Origin: Faecalicatena_A orotica
Lineage (GTDB): Bacteria > Bacillota > Clostridia > Lachnospirales > Lachnospiraceae
Assembly (NCBI RefSeq): GCF_040545875.1
Contig: NZ_JBEPMR010000009.1
Length of the DNA: 64,000 bases
Strand: one strand, 5' to 3'
A program made the translations under genes and the position numbers. The notes below the pieces were generated by a model, which saw nothing but the letters and a program-made list of their open reading frames with translations, made no database searches and was not told the DNA's origin. Numbering within the stretch: the first letter of the stretch is position 1; every line of letters starts with the position of its first letter. Below, in pieces: positions 42,138 through 49,961 of the stretch.

Positions 42138-42569
42138 TTACAGTTTACCTAAGATCATGAAGGAGATGATCAGTCCGTACAGACATACACCTTCCGCAAG
42201 ACCTACGAAGATCAGGGACTTACCAAGTACGCTGGAATCTTCGCTGATAGCGCCAAGGGCAGCGCTTGCTGCACTTGCCACGGCAATACCTCCGCCGATA
42301 CAGGATAAACCGGTAACCAGAGCGGCTGCGAGATAGCCAAGTCCTGTTGCTGTAGAAGCGGCAGCGGCTGCTGTGTCAGCTGCTTCTACTTTGCCGCCGA
42401 GCATCATGATGGATGCAAGGACAAAAGCACCGAAGAAAAAGAAGGCATTTACACCAATCGTTCTTTTATAACGTTTCTTGTTCTTTTCTCCGATTAAATA
42501 GTATCCGAATGGAATGATGATACTTAAGGTTAAAGCTGCGATAAGAATGATTTTTGTTGCTAAATTCAT
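42138..42569 (-). CDS. atpK: V-type ATP synthase subunit K (membrane rotor c-ring)
   Basis: Subunit K builds the ion-translocating ring. The 143-residue protein has an N-terminal helix followed by a basic loop (EKNKKRYKR) and three further helices. The last two form the rotor hairpin: GLGYLAAALVTGLSCIGGGIAVASAASAALGA and the ion-binding Glu in LIFVGLAEGVCLYGLII. It is a single-hairpin c-type rather than the duplicated 16-kDa form. Whether the ion is H+ or Na+ is not decided by what I can see. GGAGG precedes the ATG. Confidence 0.93.
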   Translation of the reverse strand: MNLATKIILIAALTLSIIIPFGYYLIGEKNKKRYKRTIGVNAFFFFGAFVLASIMMLGGKVEAADTAAAAASTATGLGYLAAALVTGLSCIGGGIAVASAASAALGAISEDSSVLGKSLIFVGLAEGVCLYGLIISFMILGKL

Positions 42570-42583
42570 AGTTAAGGTCCTCC

Positions 42584-44530
42584 CTACTTTTTCTTAGATT
42601 TTTTCGATTTTTTTGTATATGGATCAAAAGCTCTTCCGCTTCCTTTATAAAAACGGCTGAACATCTCATAATATTCCAGACGAAGTACCTGGATACCTAC
42701 GATCAGCCCTTCAAAACCGCATACAAACAAGTTCCCGAGTACAATGACAACCCAGTTCGGTGACCCGCTCTCCGCACCTGCCAGAATCAGGACAACTTCC
42801 ATGATTGCTGCATGGCTGACTGCAAATGCGCCGATACGCACAAATGACAGCGTGTTGGAAAAATAGCTGAGCAGTGTTTCAAATAGTTCGAAGAAGCCCT
42901 GTACAAAGAACATACCTGCGCTTTCTTCCATCTGGTCAGCACGTTTCTGGATCTTTCTTGTGATAGGTTCCTTTAATAAAATTAACAAAAGCGGTATACC
43001 AAACATGACTGCCATGACAATTCCGCCCGGTGTCTTATGTCCTGTCATGAATAATACGATCGTTACAGCGACAGATGCATAAAAAACGAGTCCGGCAACG
43101 CCGTTTGCATCAAACCAGATATTCTCCATATCATGGCTCCTGACTGCGTTGACAATGTGAAGAACCATAGCCACGAGTATGACAGCCATACCAAATGCGA
43201 CCGCCACGATAAATACGGTGTTCAGCTTACCGATAAACGGCAGTGTGGTCATATGGTCGATGGGCCTCAGCCAGAGTGGCTTTATAACGTTTTCGAATCC
43301 GAATATACTGCCGAACATGAAACCGAAAATTGTGGAAAATATACCGGCTGTGGAAATAATCCCCGCCAGCGGCGCCTTTTTAAAGTAGTAGATCAGGCCT
43401 CCCCCGATTAACAGAAGAAGTCCCTGCCCCACATCCCCGAACATGACTCCGAATATGAATGAGTAGGTCAGGCCTACAAACACAGTCGGGTCAAATTCAT
43501 CATGGGAGGGCAGCCCGTACATCTGGACAAACATCTCGAAGGGCTTGAAGATCTTCGGGTTCTCCAGTTTGGTCGGCGGTTCACCGAAATAAGTATCATG
43601 GTCATCCTCGACAACGACGAAAACCTTGTCATCATCTTTGATCTCATGCAGAAACTTTTCAATATCGTCTTCTGCCATCCAGCCGCAGAGGATGTAATAA
43701 TCTTCCTTCTTATCCTCCATGCGTGCCGCCATCTTGCGGACATCAAAGTTATTCGCCAGCTCTTCCAGACGGTTTCTTGCAGCAATCAGTTGCGGTGCAC
43801 GCCCGGAAAGCATTTCACCGGCCTGTTTGTCCAGTTCTTCGATTTCCTGGTTTGTGTTGTAAATGGCTTTTACAATCCTGCGGTATTCATCCGCGGGCGT
43901 ATCCTGAAATTCCTCCGGGAGTTCTATTTTTTCAAAGTGCAGGGACCGGAACACGGCATCCACCTTCTGGGCCTCTCCGGGGGATACAAAGTAAGCACCG
44001 TATACATAGCTTTCATCACGCTCACCTTCCACGAAGATAGCGCCGAGATCGTCCATCAGATATTTGTCCATCTTATGATAAAATTCTATGGCGATTCTCC
44101 CGAAACGGTATGTGATGTATTTGTATTTCAAAATCTGGCTCAATTCACAGTCCAGAGGCCTGAAAGGCGCTATAATCTGCTGTTTCTTACGAAGATCATC
44201 GATCTTGCGTTTCAGTTTATCCTTCTTGTCCTGAAGTTCCATGTAGTCATGGTTGGCTGTTCTTACAACTTCGAACATATCGTCCAGCCCAAGGGAAACG
44301 TCCGGTTCGACTTCGTCTGCATTCTGCAGGTATCCTACGAACTGGATTGCTTTATTGAGTGCATCCCGGTATGGGTTGATTTCAACAAATGGCCTTAGAT
44401 TGTCTACGGTCTTCAGCTCGGATAATGCAGATTCCAGCTGGATTTCATATCGCGACAGGTATAGGTCCGTAACACGGTCTATGTCACCTCTGGGGCCGGA
44501 GATGTTGATGAATTTCATTTTAACTATCAT
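42584..44530 (-). CDS. atpI: V-type ATP synthase subunit I (a-type stator)
   Basis: Subunit I provides the half-channels for ion flow. The 648-residue protein has a cytoplasmic coiled-coil arm (about residues 1-340) and a C-terminal membrane part of about eight helices, with the conserved Arg near the end (GIQVLRLEYYEMFSRFY). It ends in a Lys/Ser-rich tail. ATG 44530 overlaps the stop of atpC, and GGAGG lies upstream. Confidence 0.95.
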   Translation of the reverse strand: MIVKMKFINISGPRGDIDRVTDLYLSRYEIQLESALSELKTVDNLRPFVEINPYRDALNKAIQFVGYLQNADEVEPDVSLGLDDMFEVVRTANHDYMELQDKKDKLKRKIDDLRKKQQIIAPFRPLDCELSQILKYKYITYRFGRIAIEFYHKMDKYLMDDLGAIFVEGERDESYVYGAYFVSPGEAQKVDAVFRSLHFEKIELPEEFQDTPADEYRRIVKAIYNTNQEIEELDKQAGEMLSGRAPQLIAARNRLEELANNFDVRKMAARMEDKKEDYYILCGWMAEDDIEKFLHEIKDDDKVFVVVEDDHDTYFGEPPTKLENPKIFKPFEMFVQMYGLPSHDEFDPTVFVGLTYSFIFGVMFGDVGQGLLLLIGGGLIYYFKKAPLAGIISTAGIFSTIFGFMFGSIFGFENVIKPLWLRPIDHMTTLPFIGKLNTVFIVAVAFGMAVILVAMVLHIVNAVRSHDMENIWFDANGVAGLVFYASVAVTIVLFMTGHKTPGGIVMAVMFGIPLLLILLKEPITRKIQKRADQMEESAGMFFVQGFFELFETLLSYFSNTLSFVRIGAFAVSHAAIMEVVLILAGAESGSPNWVVIVLGNLFVCGFEGLIVGIQVLRLEYYEMFSRFYKGSGRAFDPYTKKSKKSKKK

Positions 44531-45573
44531 TGAGTTCTACCTCCAACGTATGCCAGCGTCTCACCTGGTGTAAGGCCGTAACGGATACACTCTATGGCGG
44601 TCGTCAGCTTTTTAAGCTCTTCTTCTTTCAGGAATAAATACGTATTAATCGTGGCGATGGAGTAAGGATTGCGCCTCCTGTCCACGGTATAGAGATGATA
44701 AAGGCATTCCGCATACATCTGTTCAATCGTCAGGTTCTGGCCAAAATCGTAGTGGCGGGAATAGGATGTCTTGCGCATGGCGCTGTAAAATTCTTCCTTA
44801 TTAGAAGACTCAACCATTTCCTTGACCAGATCCGTGGAAATCTTGTAATGGATCGGAACCAGAAGGGAATAAATGTCAGCAGGTGCCATATCGTAATATC
44901 TCTTTGCTCGGTAGATCCATTGAAGATTCAGCATGTCGATCTTGGCGCCGCAGTCACGGGTGAAAATCTCCAGCTCTTTCTTTTTTAGAACCTTTTTTCT
45001 CTCTTTCCATACGGTAGAAAAATAATATAAGTCAAGTGTCAGGTCATAATCAAACAATGTGATTGACTGGGTGTCCCGCAGCTTTTTAAGCGGTTCATAA
45101 TATTCCGTGCCCTTCAGATTCTCGACCAGTTCATCCGTCGTCCGGGAAGTGATCAGCTTCTCAATGGATATCCGGGAATAACGGTCAAAGAATGGTTTCT
45201 TGTAATTCAAGTCGAACGGCTCGGCGTAGTGGTTGATAACGATACGAAAACAGTAGTTGATCAGGTCTACTTCGTAACGCTTTAAATATAATTGCAGGAA
45301 CTTGCGCTGTTCCAGACTGCAGAAGCGGTATATCTTGGTGTAGTCCTGATAAAGTGACTGGATCAGGATCTTCTCAATGTCACCGCGGTGGAGCCTGGCC
45401 TCGTCAATCTCATCCAGAACATCTGTGTAAGAAGAATTCTCCATCAAGTAGGAGACAACTTCCGGCACGTTGTGGAGATTTGCAATCTCTTCAAACTGTT
45501 CCGGCTTCAAAAGCCTTGCTTCCATAGCCCGGACTTTCGTCACAATCCCGCTGTAAACAAGTAGATTCCCCAT
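44527..45573 (-). CDS. atpC: V-type ATP synthase subunit C
   Basis: Subunit C is the socket linking the central shaft to the membrane ring. The 348-residue, largely helical protein has the vATP-synt_AC39 family pattern (YSGIVTKVRAMEARLL, NLQWIYRAKRYYDM, three pseudo-repeats). It lies 3 bp after the coil subunit gene and overlaps atpI by 4 bp. Confidence 0.94.
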   Translation of the reverse strand: MGNLLVYSGIVTKVRAMEARLLKPEQFEEIANLHNVPEVVSYLMENSSYTDVLDEIDEARLHRGDIEKILIQSLYQDYTKIYRFCSLEQRKFLQLYLKRYEVDLINYCFRIVINHYAEPFDLNYKKPFFDRYSRISIEKLITSRTTDELVENLKGTEYYEPLKKLRDTQSITLFDYDLTLDLYYFSTVWKERKKVLKKKELEIFTRDCGAKIDMLNLQWIYRAKRYYDMAPADIYSLLVPIHYKISTDLVKEMVESSNKEEFYSAMRKTSYSRHYDFGQNLTIEQMYAECLYHLYTVDRRRNPYSIATINTYLFLKEEELKKLTTAIECIRYGLTPGETLAYVGGRTQ

Positions 45574-45576
45574 AGA

Positions 45577-45888
45577 CTATACCTCTGTTATCCGTTTTAA
45601 AATATTTTGTGCGTATTGTGTGTGCTTTTCCTCATACTCTCTTAGCAGTGCCTCGATGGAGTCACTGTTAGCCCCTGTCTGGCTGTCTAAAAGTCTGGTA
45701 GTGCTGCTTTCCAGCTCATCCCGTATCTTTCCGATGCGTTCTTGAGTCTTTGCCTCCAGATCCTCGTCGAACCTGCGCCGCGCGGCATCATATTCCTTGT
45801 CCAGAACAGATTTCTGCGCTTCGGCATGGCTCACGATAGCGGCGGCGGCAGATTCTATTTCCGATAATTTCCTTACAATAGAGTCCAT
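45577..45888 (-). CDS. V-type ATP synthase small coil subunit (G/H)
   Basis: This 103-residue protein is one long amphipathic coiled coil (MDSIVRKLSEIESAAAAIV to LREYEEKHTQYAQNILKRI). It matches the G/H stator subunit that pairs with E. An upstream in-frame ATG exists at 45909, but AGGAGG lies 6 bases before the ATG at 45888, so that start is chosen. It is the first gene of the operon. Confidence 0.87.
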   Translation of the reverse strand: MDSIVRKLSEIESAAAAIVSHAEAQKSVLDKEYDAARRRFDEDLEAKTQERIGKIRDELESSTTRLLDSQTGANSDSIEALLREYEEKHTQYAQNILKRITEV

Positions 45889-45926
45889 GTTAAGCCTCCT
45901 GTTAATCATTGATAGTAGTTGTATTT

Positions 45927-45954
45927 ATAATACACCTTTTCAAAAAAAAAGCAA
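45927..45954 (-). promoter_or_regulatory. Promoter of the V-ATPase operon
   Basis: On the minus strand, TTGCTT (45949-45954) and TATTAT (45927-45932) are 16 bp apart, with a long T-tract in the spacer. The start codon lies about 40 bp downstream. Confidence 0.6.
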
Positions 45955-45969
45955 GTTACGAACCGTTTA

Positions 45970-46070
45970 GAGACGTAATATTTCTCAGGTATACTACGTC
46001 CCAAATTAAGTTAGATGGTGTCCCAAATTGATTTAAGTGGTGTCCCAAAATGTATTTTGCCCTGTACCTT
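45970..46070 (-). repeat. Dispersed repeat, family B, copy 3 (long form)
   Basis: Read on the minus strand, the element begins AAGGTACAGGGC, then has TTTTGGGACACCAC and AATTTGGGACACCATC, and ends with a hairpin between TTGGGACGTAGTA and TATTACGTCTC. It is the longest copy and shows two GGGACACCA boxes. It lies 16 bp upstream of the V-ATPase -35 box and in the gap before trmB on the other strand. Confidence 0.8.
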
Positions 46071-46152
46071 ATGTTATGGTATTATAATTTGTAGAAAAAT
46101 ATTTCAAGTTTTACACAATAAGAGGATTGATTTTTAGCTGTTCTGTATTATA

Positions 46153-46196
46153 CTTACCATAAATGGAAATAAAAAACGTTATTTATGGGAAGTAAG
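46153..46196 (+). promoter_or_regulatory. Hairpin in the trmB leader
   Basis: ACTTACCATAAAT can pair with ATTTATGGGAAGTAAGT, leaving a small bulge. A TATTAT-like -10 (near 46147) lies just upstream. The stem ends about 10 bp before the ribosome binding site. Function unknown. Confidence 0.4.
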
Positions 46197-46217
46197 TGAA
46201 AAAGGAGTATATAGATT

Positions 46218-46868
46218 ATGAGATTGAGAAATATACCGCGTGCGGAAGGCACGCTTCAGGCACATCCGGCAGTAATCAAACGTCCGGAGGCGCAGAAAGG
46301 CTGTTGGAGGCAGGTTTTTGGCAATAAAAATCCGATACATATAGAAATTGGAATGGGAAAAGGCCGTTTCCTGCTGAATATGGCAGTAAAATATCCTGAG
46401 ATTAATTTTATTGGGATTGAGAGATATTCCAGTGTATTACTCCGGGCTGTGGAAAAGTTTGATACCGAGGAGTTTAATATGCTGAAAAATGTACGGCTTG
46501 TCTGCATGGATGCAAAGGATGTGGAAGAAGTTTTTGCACAAAACGAAGTGGAAAAAATATATCTGAATTTTTCTGATCCCTGGCCTAAAGCAAGGCATGC
46601 GAAAAGACGCCTGACTTCAACAGAATTTTTGACAAGGTATGAGAAGATTCTTGCAAAGGGTGGAAAAATCGAGTTTAAGACGGATAATACAGAATTATTT
46701 AAATTTTCGATGGAACAGGTAAGGGAAGCAGGGTGGATTCTTGAGAATTATACATATGACCTGCACCATCATGAAATAATGAATGCGGGAAATGTAATGA
46801 CAGAATACGAAGAGAAATTCTCAGCAAAGGGAAATCCGATTAATAAACTGGTAGCAGTGAGAAAATAA
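46218..46868 (+). CDS. trmB: tRNA (guanine-N7)-methyltransferase TrmB
   Basis: TrmB methylates G46 in the variable loop of tRNAs using S-adenosylmethionine. The 216-residue Rossmann-fold protein shows HIEIGMGKGRFL (SAM loop), NFIGIERYSSV, LVCMDAKDV, the catalytic segment YLNFSDPWPKARHAKRRLT and the C-terminal TEYEEKF. AAAAAGGAG precedes the ATG by about 9 bases. It is monocistronic, between two family B repeats. Confidence 0.96.
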   Translation: MRLRNIPRAEGTLQAHPAVIKRPEAQKGCWRQVFGNKNPIHIEIGMGKGRFLLNMAVKYPEINFIGIERYSSVLLRAVEKFDTEEFNMLKNVRLVCMDAKDVEEVFAQNEVEKIYLNFSDPWPKARHAKRRLTSTEFLTRYEKILAKGGKIEFKTDNTELFKFSMEQVREAGWILENYTYDLHHHEIMNAGNVMTEYEEKFSAKGNPINKLVAVRK

Positions 46869-46898
46869 GAGCACAAACAGGCAGAAACATTACAATTA

Positions 46899-46954
46899 GG
46901 TACACCACAAAAGTTAATTAGGGACGTAGTAAACCTTTAAAATATTACGTCCCC
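46899..46954 (+). repeat. Dispersed repeat, family B, copy 4
   Basis: This copy is nearly identical to the one at 5434-5489, from GGTACACCACAAAAG to ATTACGTCCCC, with a couple of changes in the hairpin loop. It follows trmB and could terminate it. Confidence 0.85.
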
Positions 46955-47029
46955 ATTCACAGTTTTTTCATATTTTGCATATTATATCCATGAGGAGATA
47001 TAGCCTTACACGGGCAGTTGGAGGTATGT

Positions 47030-47170
47030 ATGAGAGGCAGAGGCTGGAAGGATTTTGTTTGTCATAAGATGTACTGCAGGCCGGACCTGAACCGCAAGCT
47101 GATGTGTCTGAAGCGTTCGCTTGACGAGGTGTGTGAGATACTGAACAGCGGGAGCTGCCGTGGTAAATAG
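47030..47170 (+). CDS. Small Cys-rich basic protein, 46 residues
   Basis: ATG 47030 follows TTGGAGG and opens 46 codons to TAG 47168-47170. The product (MRGRGWKDFVCHKMYC...) has five Cys and many Lys/Arg. Some Cys are spaced in a way that could bind metal, but no classical CxxC is present. I recognise no named family. It lies 26 bp upstream of the thioredoxin-like gene and is probably cotranscribed with it. The good ribosome binding site and spacing argue for a real gene; length argues for caution. Confidence 0.5.
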   Translation: MRGRGWKDFVCHKMYCRPDLNRKLMCLKRSLDEVCEILNSGSCRGK

Positions 47171-47196
47171 AATATAGAGAAACGTAGGTGTTTGCT

Positions 47197-47508
47197 ATGA
47201 AAATCAAAGTAACTGCGAAAAATTACCCACAGGAGGTACTTCGGTCAGGGATGCCTGTGTTAGTTGAATTCTTTGCTGTTTGGTGCGGGAAATGTGCAAT
47301 GATGGCTGATATTGTGGATGAACTTGCATCTGAATATGCAGGCAGGGTCAAGGTGTGTCAGATTGATATTGAGGAATGTGAAATCCTGGCATCGGAATTT
47401 GATGTTGAGGTGGTGCCGACCTTTGTTCTTTTTAAAGGTGGCAGGCCGGTTTCAGCGGCCAGCGGGGTGCTGAATAAGGAAGTTCTGATAGATATGATCG
47501 AGTCATGA
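47197..47508 (+). CDS. Thioredoxin-family protein with WCGKC active site
   Basis: The 103-residue protein has the thioredoxin fold: VLVEFFAVWCGKC active site (about residues 24-36), the IDIEE strand and the cis-Pro segment EVVPTFVLFKGG. The active-site WCGKC replaces the usual WCGPC; loss of the proline normally changes redox potential. I chose ATG 47197 because AGGTG is 6 bases upstream; the frame also contains a GTG at 47188. It acts in the cytoplasm, as no signal peptide is seen. Confidence 0.9.
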   Translation: MKIKVTAKNYPQEVLRSGMPVLVEFFAVWCGKCAMMADIVDELASEYAGRVKVCQIDIEECEILASEFDVEVVPTFVLFKGGRPVSAASGVLNKEVLIDMIES

Positions 47509-47516
47509 TATGGAGG

Positions 47517-47551
47517 GGCGGTATGCTTTCCGGGACAGGAGGTATACCGCC
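47517..47551. terminator. Hairpin between the convergent thioredoxin and DUF1062 genes
   Basis: GGCGGTAT (47517-47524) pairs with ATACCGCC (47544-47551). A short T-rich stretch follows on the plus strand. It probably ends both transcripts, but the T-runs are weak. Confidence 0.45.
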
Positions 47552-47556
47552 GGTTT

Positions 47557-48126
47557 CTATTTATAGGGAGTGGACATATCTATGTACAGAGTAATTTCCT
47601 GATTTAGCTTGCATTTCTTTAGTCCTTTTAAAGAAATATTTTGTATTCTGCCGTCAGTTATTAGTTTTTCGAGTTCCCGTGAGGAGAGTCCAAGCTTTTC
47701 CCGAAGGATCTGGGATACTTTCACGGGAAGAGAATACCGGCTTGTGATCTGAAGTTCAACGGTTGTGCCGGAATCGGGATGGGGGCCAAGGATTTGATAA
47801 TCGGGAAGTACGATTTCTGCGCCGTTAGTCTGGAGAAGCCAGGTGGAGAAAGCATATTGAAGGGCAAGGCTTACATCGTTGCTGTAAAATTGTTCCAGAA
47901 GGCGGTTGTCGATGCTTTCGGGTTTGATTCTGGAATAGAGGGGCAGGTTCCAGGTTGTCCGGCAGTTTTTACATTTATAGATCAGCCAGATGTCCAGATA
48001 TTTACCCTGGGCATTAACCCGGAACCTGCCTGAGCTCGCATGCTCCGTTTTTTTCTGGCATTTTTTGCAGTATTTAAGTGCCAGAGGAGGGGTGCTGTAC
48101 TGCACCACCCATACTATTTGTTGCAT
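47557..48126 (-). CDS. DUF1062-domain protein
   Basis: This 189-residue protein matches the DUF1062 family of small Firmicute proteins. The N-terminal half carries two CxxC pairs (YCKKC and YKCKNC, about residues 20 and 52), likely one zinc ribbon. The C-terminal half (SRYSLPVKVSQILREKLGLSSRELEKLI) looks like an S4-type nucleic-acid-binding segment. Function is unknown. A purine-rich site (AGGAAAGGA) precedes the ATG. A possible leader peptide lies upstream. Confidence 0.85.
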   Translation of the reverse strand: MQQIVWVVQYSTPPLALKYCKKCQKKTEHASSGRFRVNAQGKYLDIWLIYKCKNCRTTWNLPLYSRIKPESIDNRLLEQFYSNDVSLALQYAFSTWLLQTNGAEIVLPDYQILGPHPDSGTTVELQITSRYSLPVKVSQILREKLGLSSRELEKLITDGRIQNISLKGLKKCKLNQEITLYIDMSTPYK

Positions 48127-48151
48127 TTTTTTCGAGTCCTTTCCTGTTAAT

Positions 48152-48199
48152 TTAGAACAAGAAAGTAATAATAGGCGGATTTTTTTCGGATTTTCTCAT
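48152..48199 (-). CDS. Possible 15-residue leader peptide ahead of the DUF1062 gene
   Basis: On the minus strand AAAGGAGACC lies 6 bases before an ATG that opens a 15-codon frame (MRKSEKNPPIITFLF), ending 25 bp before the DUF1062 start. The ribosome binding site is good, but the frame is so short that chance is a real possibility. Its site lies inside an inverted-repeat arm, so it could be part of an attenuation device. Confidence 0.25.
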   Translation of the reverse strand: MRKSEKNPPIITFLF

Positions 48200-48204
48200 G
48201 ATCT

Positions 48205-48326
48205 GGTCTCCTTTCTTATGATTGCAGGTTTTCCTGCTGTAAAAAGTGTAGCATGACAGGCAGATAAAACCTACCTAATAGATTTTTTATACTTTATTTT
48301 GCGGCGGGGACATAAGAAAGGAGACC
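48205..48326. repeat. Perfect 16-bp inverted repeat with a 90-bp loop
   Basis: GGTCTCCTTTCTTATG (48205-48220) is the exact complement of CATAAGAAAGGAGACC (48311-48326). The right arm also pairs with AGTCTCCTT near 48355, so two alternative stems are possible. The loop contains a GCAG/CTGC hairpin and AT-rich promoter-like sequence. Confidence 0.8.
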
Positions 48327-48363
48327 AAACGGATGCCGGTTATTGCATGGGTTTAGTCTCCTT
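48317..48363 (-). terminator. Terminator after the CD3324-like gene
   Basis: In the minus direction AAGGAGACTAAAC pairs with GTTTGGTCTCCTT across about 22 bases and is followed by TCTTATG. It lies 3 bp after the stop codon. The T-run is short, so strength is uncertain. Confidence 0.55.
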
Positions 48364-48366
48364 GTA

Positions 48367-48642
48367 TCATTTCCTTTTCTTTTCCTGACCGATGATCCGC
48401 TGGATGCTCTTGAATGACAGAAAGTATTTTTCGGCAAGGCGGTCCATGCGTTCTCCTTTTAAGTAGTCGGCATAGATTTGTTCATTCCTGAGTCTGAGTT
48501 CCTGGCGGGTTGAAGTTCCTTCACCCCAGGACTTTTTATTGGCCGCAGCCTTGGGGATGTAGATCAGCTCGCCGTCTATATATTCCTGTATCTTTTCCAG
48601 TAAATCACGGGGCAGGATATGGTTTGCTTTCTGATAGCTCAT
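48367..48642 (-). CDS. CD3324-family small DNA-binding-like protein
   Basis: The 91-residue protein resembles the CD3324 family, related to Mor-type activators. It starts with ILPRDLLEKIQEYIDGELIYIPK, has a Lys/Arg-rich middle (SWGEGTSTRQELRLRNEQIYADYLKG) and a C-terminal helix-turn-helix-like segment (MDRLAEKYFLSFKSIQRIIGQEKKRK). Family members are common in Clostridia and their targets are unknown. It is monocistronic. Confidence 0.82.
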   Translation of the reverse strand: MSYQKANHILPRDLLEKIQEYIDGELIYIPKAAANKKSWGEGTSTRQELRLRNEQIYADYLKGERMDRLAEKYFLSFKSIQRIIGQEKKRK

Positions 48643-49012
48643 GTTGCTCTCCTAGTTCGTTCTTAATGAAACATAGCGTTTAATTAAGTTAAAATTGTTT
48701 CAGGATCAGCAAGGGCTATTTTTGTAAATCTGAACATTCATATCCTGGCTAAAGCGTCAGTGCTTCTGCCCGCTCAGGGTATCTGTGATAAAAATTCATT
48801 TCACCGCAATAGCCTCTGCTATGCAGTCATAAAGATAGGATTAAGCATAAGTCTCAAAGGTCCTCCTTATTTTTTTGCGTGACGGAGAATCAGTAATTCC
48901 CCTGACTTGATGAAAGTATATCATGACTCCGTCAGTTATGCACCTTAAATTCTTTTTATAAACAAAGTTAAGGCTTCAAAATAAAGTGAAGCATCGATGG
49001 TGCTCCTGCAGT
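48643..49012. other. Gap between the CD3324-like and ATC-hydrolase-like genes
   Basis: This 370-bp stretch has no convincing gene. On the minus strand AAGGAGG near 48863 precedes a 9-codon frame (MLNPIFMTA), followed by a 16-codon frame (MNFYHRYPERAEALTL). TGACGGAG (48880-48887) and CTCCGTCA (48927-48934) form an inverted repeat around a possible minus-strand TATACT box. Together these may be the promoter and leader of the CD3324-like gene. Evidence is weak. Confidence 0.35.
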
Positions 49013-49732
49013 TTAAAGGTATTCCTGCATGGAGTGTTCTTCATAAACCTGGTCGAGTACCTCAAGATATTCCGCCCCGAATATGCGGACATATTCTTTT
49101 ACAGCGCACTTCACCGCATTTCTGCCAGCATCGCCAAGCTCTTTTTCCAGCATTTTACTGATGGTATATAAAATATGTGCGGTATGATATGTAAAGTCCT
49201 TCATACAGGAAGTGCCAAGCTCTGTCTTTTTCTTTGCCAGCAGTTGGTTTTCCGCCTCTGTCAGCGGGTGCCCCCAGTCAAATTCACACCGTTCACCGCC
49301 CCAGCTTAATGGTGTGGATAATTGTGTGCATATGAAGTCACTTCGAAACCCTTGATAGACGGCGTTATCCACATTCAGGCAGTAATATTTCCCGTATTCG
49401 GACAGACCGTGTTTCTTCCAGGCGTCACACCACGCACATCTTGAGACATAGGTTCTCAGGGTGGGGGTTATACATAATTGTCCGGCGTCCATCTGTCCTT
49501 CATAATCAGGATGCCACTCCCCGTAAGCCTGGCTGGTCATTGTGGTCAGGTCGTCCCCGTGTTTTAAGGCATTTTGCGCCATACGTGCGCCGCGTTCGTT
49601 TCCATATCTTGTCATGCCTTTGAGAATCGCATCTTTTCCCTTTTCGCCGTTTTCTTTAATGGCGTATTTGGCTAAAAGGCCGAAAAGAGTGGCGTGATGT
49701 TCGATTTTACAAGCTGGCTGTGTTGATGACAT
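49013..49732 (-). CDS. L-2-amino-thiazoline-4-carboxylic acid hydrolase family protein
   Basis: The 239-residue protein matches the ATC-hydrolase family (PF14196 type): an N-terminal helical region with HHATLFGLLAKYAIKENGEKGKDAI, CAWCDAWKKHG, YGKYYCLNVDNAVYQGF and CEFDWG. In Pseudomonas one member opens the thiazoline ring of L-ATC to S-carbamoyl-cysteine. Many Firmicute members have unknown substrates. AAAGGAGGAA precedes the ATG. It is monocistronic and divergent from the YesM-type kinase gene. Confidence 0.82.
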   Translation of the reverse strand: MSSTQPACKIEHHATLFGLLAKYAIKENGEKGKDAILKGMTRYGNERGARMAQNALKHGDDLTTMTSQAYGEWHPDYEGQMDAGQLCITPTLRTYVSRCAWCDAWKKHGLSEYGKYYCLNVDNAVYQGFRSDFICTQLSTPLSWGGERCEFDWGHPLTEAENQLLAKKKTELGTSCMKDFTYHTAHILYTISKMLEKELGDAGRNAVKCAVKEYVRIFGAEYLEVLDQVYEEHSMQEYL

Positions 49733-49884
49733 GGCAGATTCCTCCTTTAAACTGGTGTTAAATAATATTCTTATGAAGTCAGTATATCAATTTATCATGA
49801 AAAAGGGTAGCATTCTGAAAATTTAACTTTAACATTAGATAATCGTAAATAGATAAAATATTGCGCTTCCTTTTTAAGTTTCAG

Positions 49885-49912
49885 TTGCTTATTTTAAAAT
49901 TGCAGATAGAAT
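49885..49912 (+). promoter_or_regulatory. Candidate promoter of the YesM/YesN genes
   Basis: TTGCTT (49885-49890) and TAGAAT (49907-49912) are 16 bp apart in AT-rich DNA, 50 bp before the start codon. The rest of the 229-bp divergent gap shows nothing I can name. Confidence 0.45.
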
Positions 49913-49961
49913 AAAACTATAGTGTATTTGATAGTTATTTTATCCGATGGGAGAAGTTAAT

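Noticed and set aside
43502..44398. Long plus-strand frame antisense to the V-ATPase subunit I gene
   Set aside because: The minus-strand frame is a well-conserved family and has overlapping operon neighbours; the plus frame has no motif.
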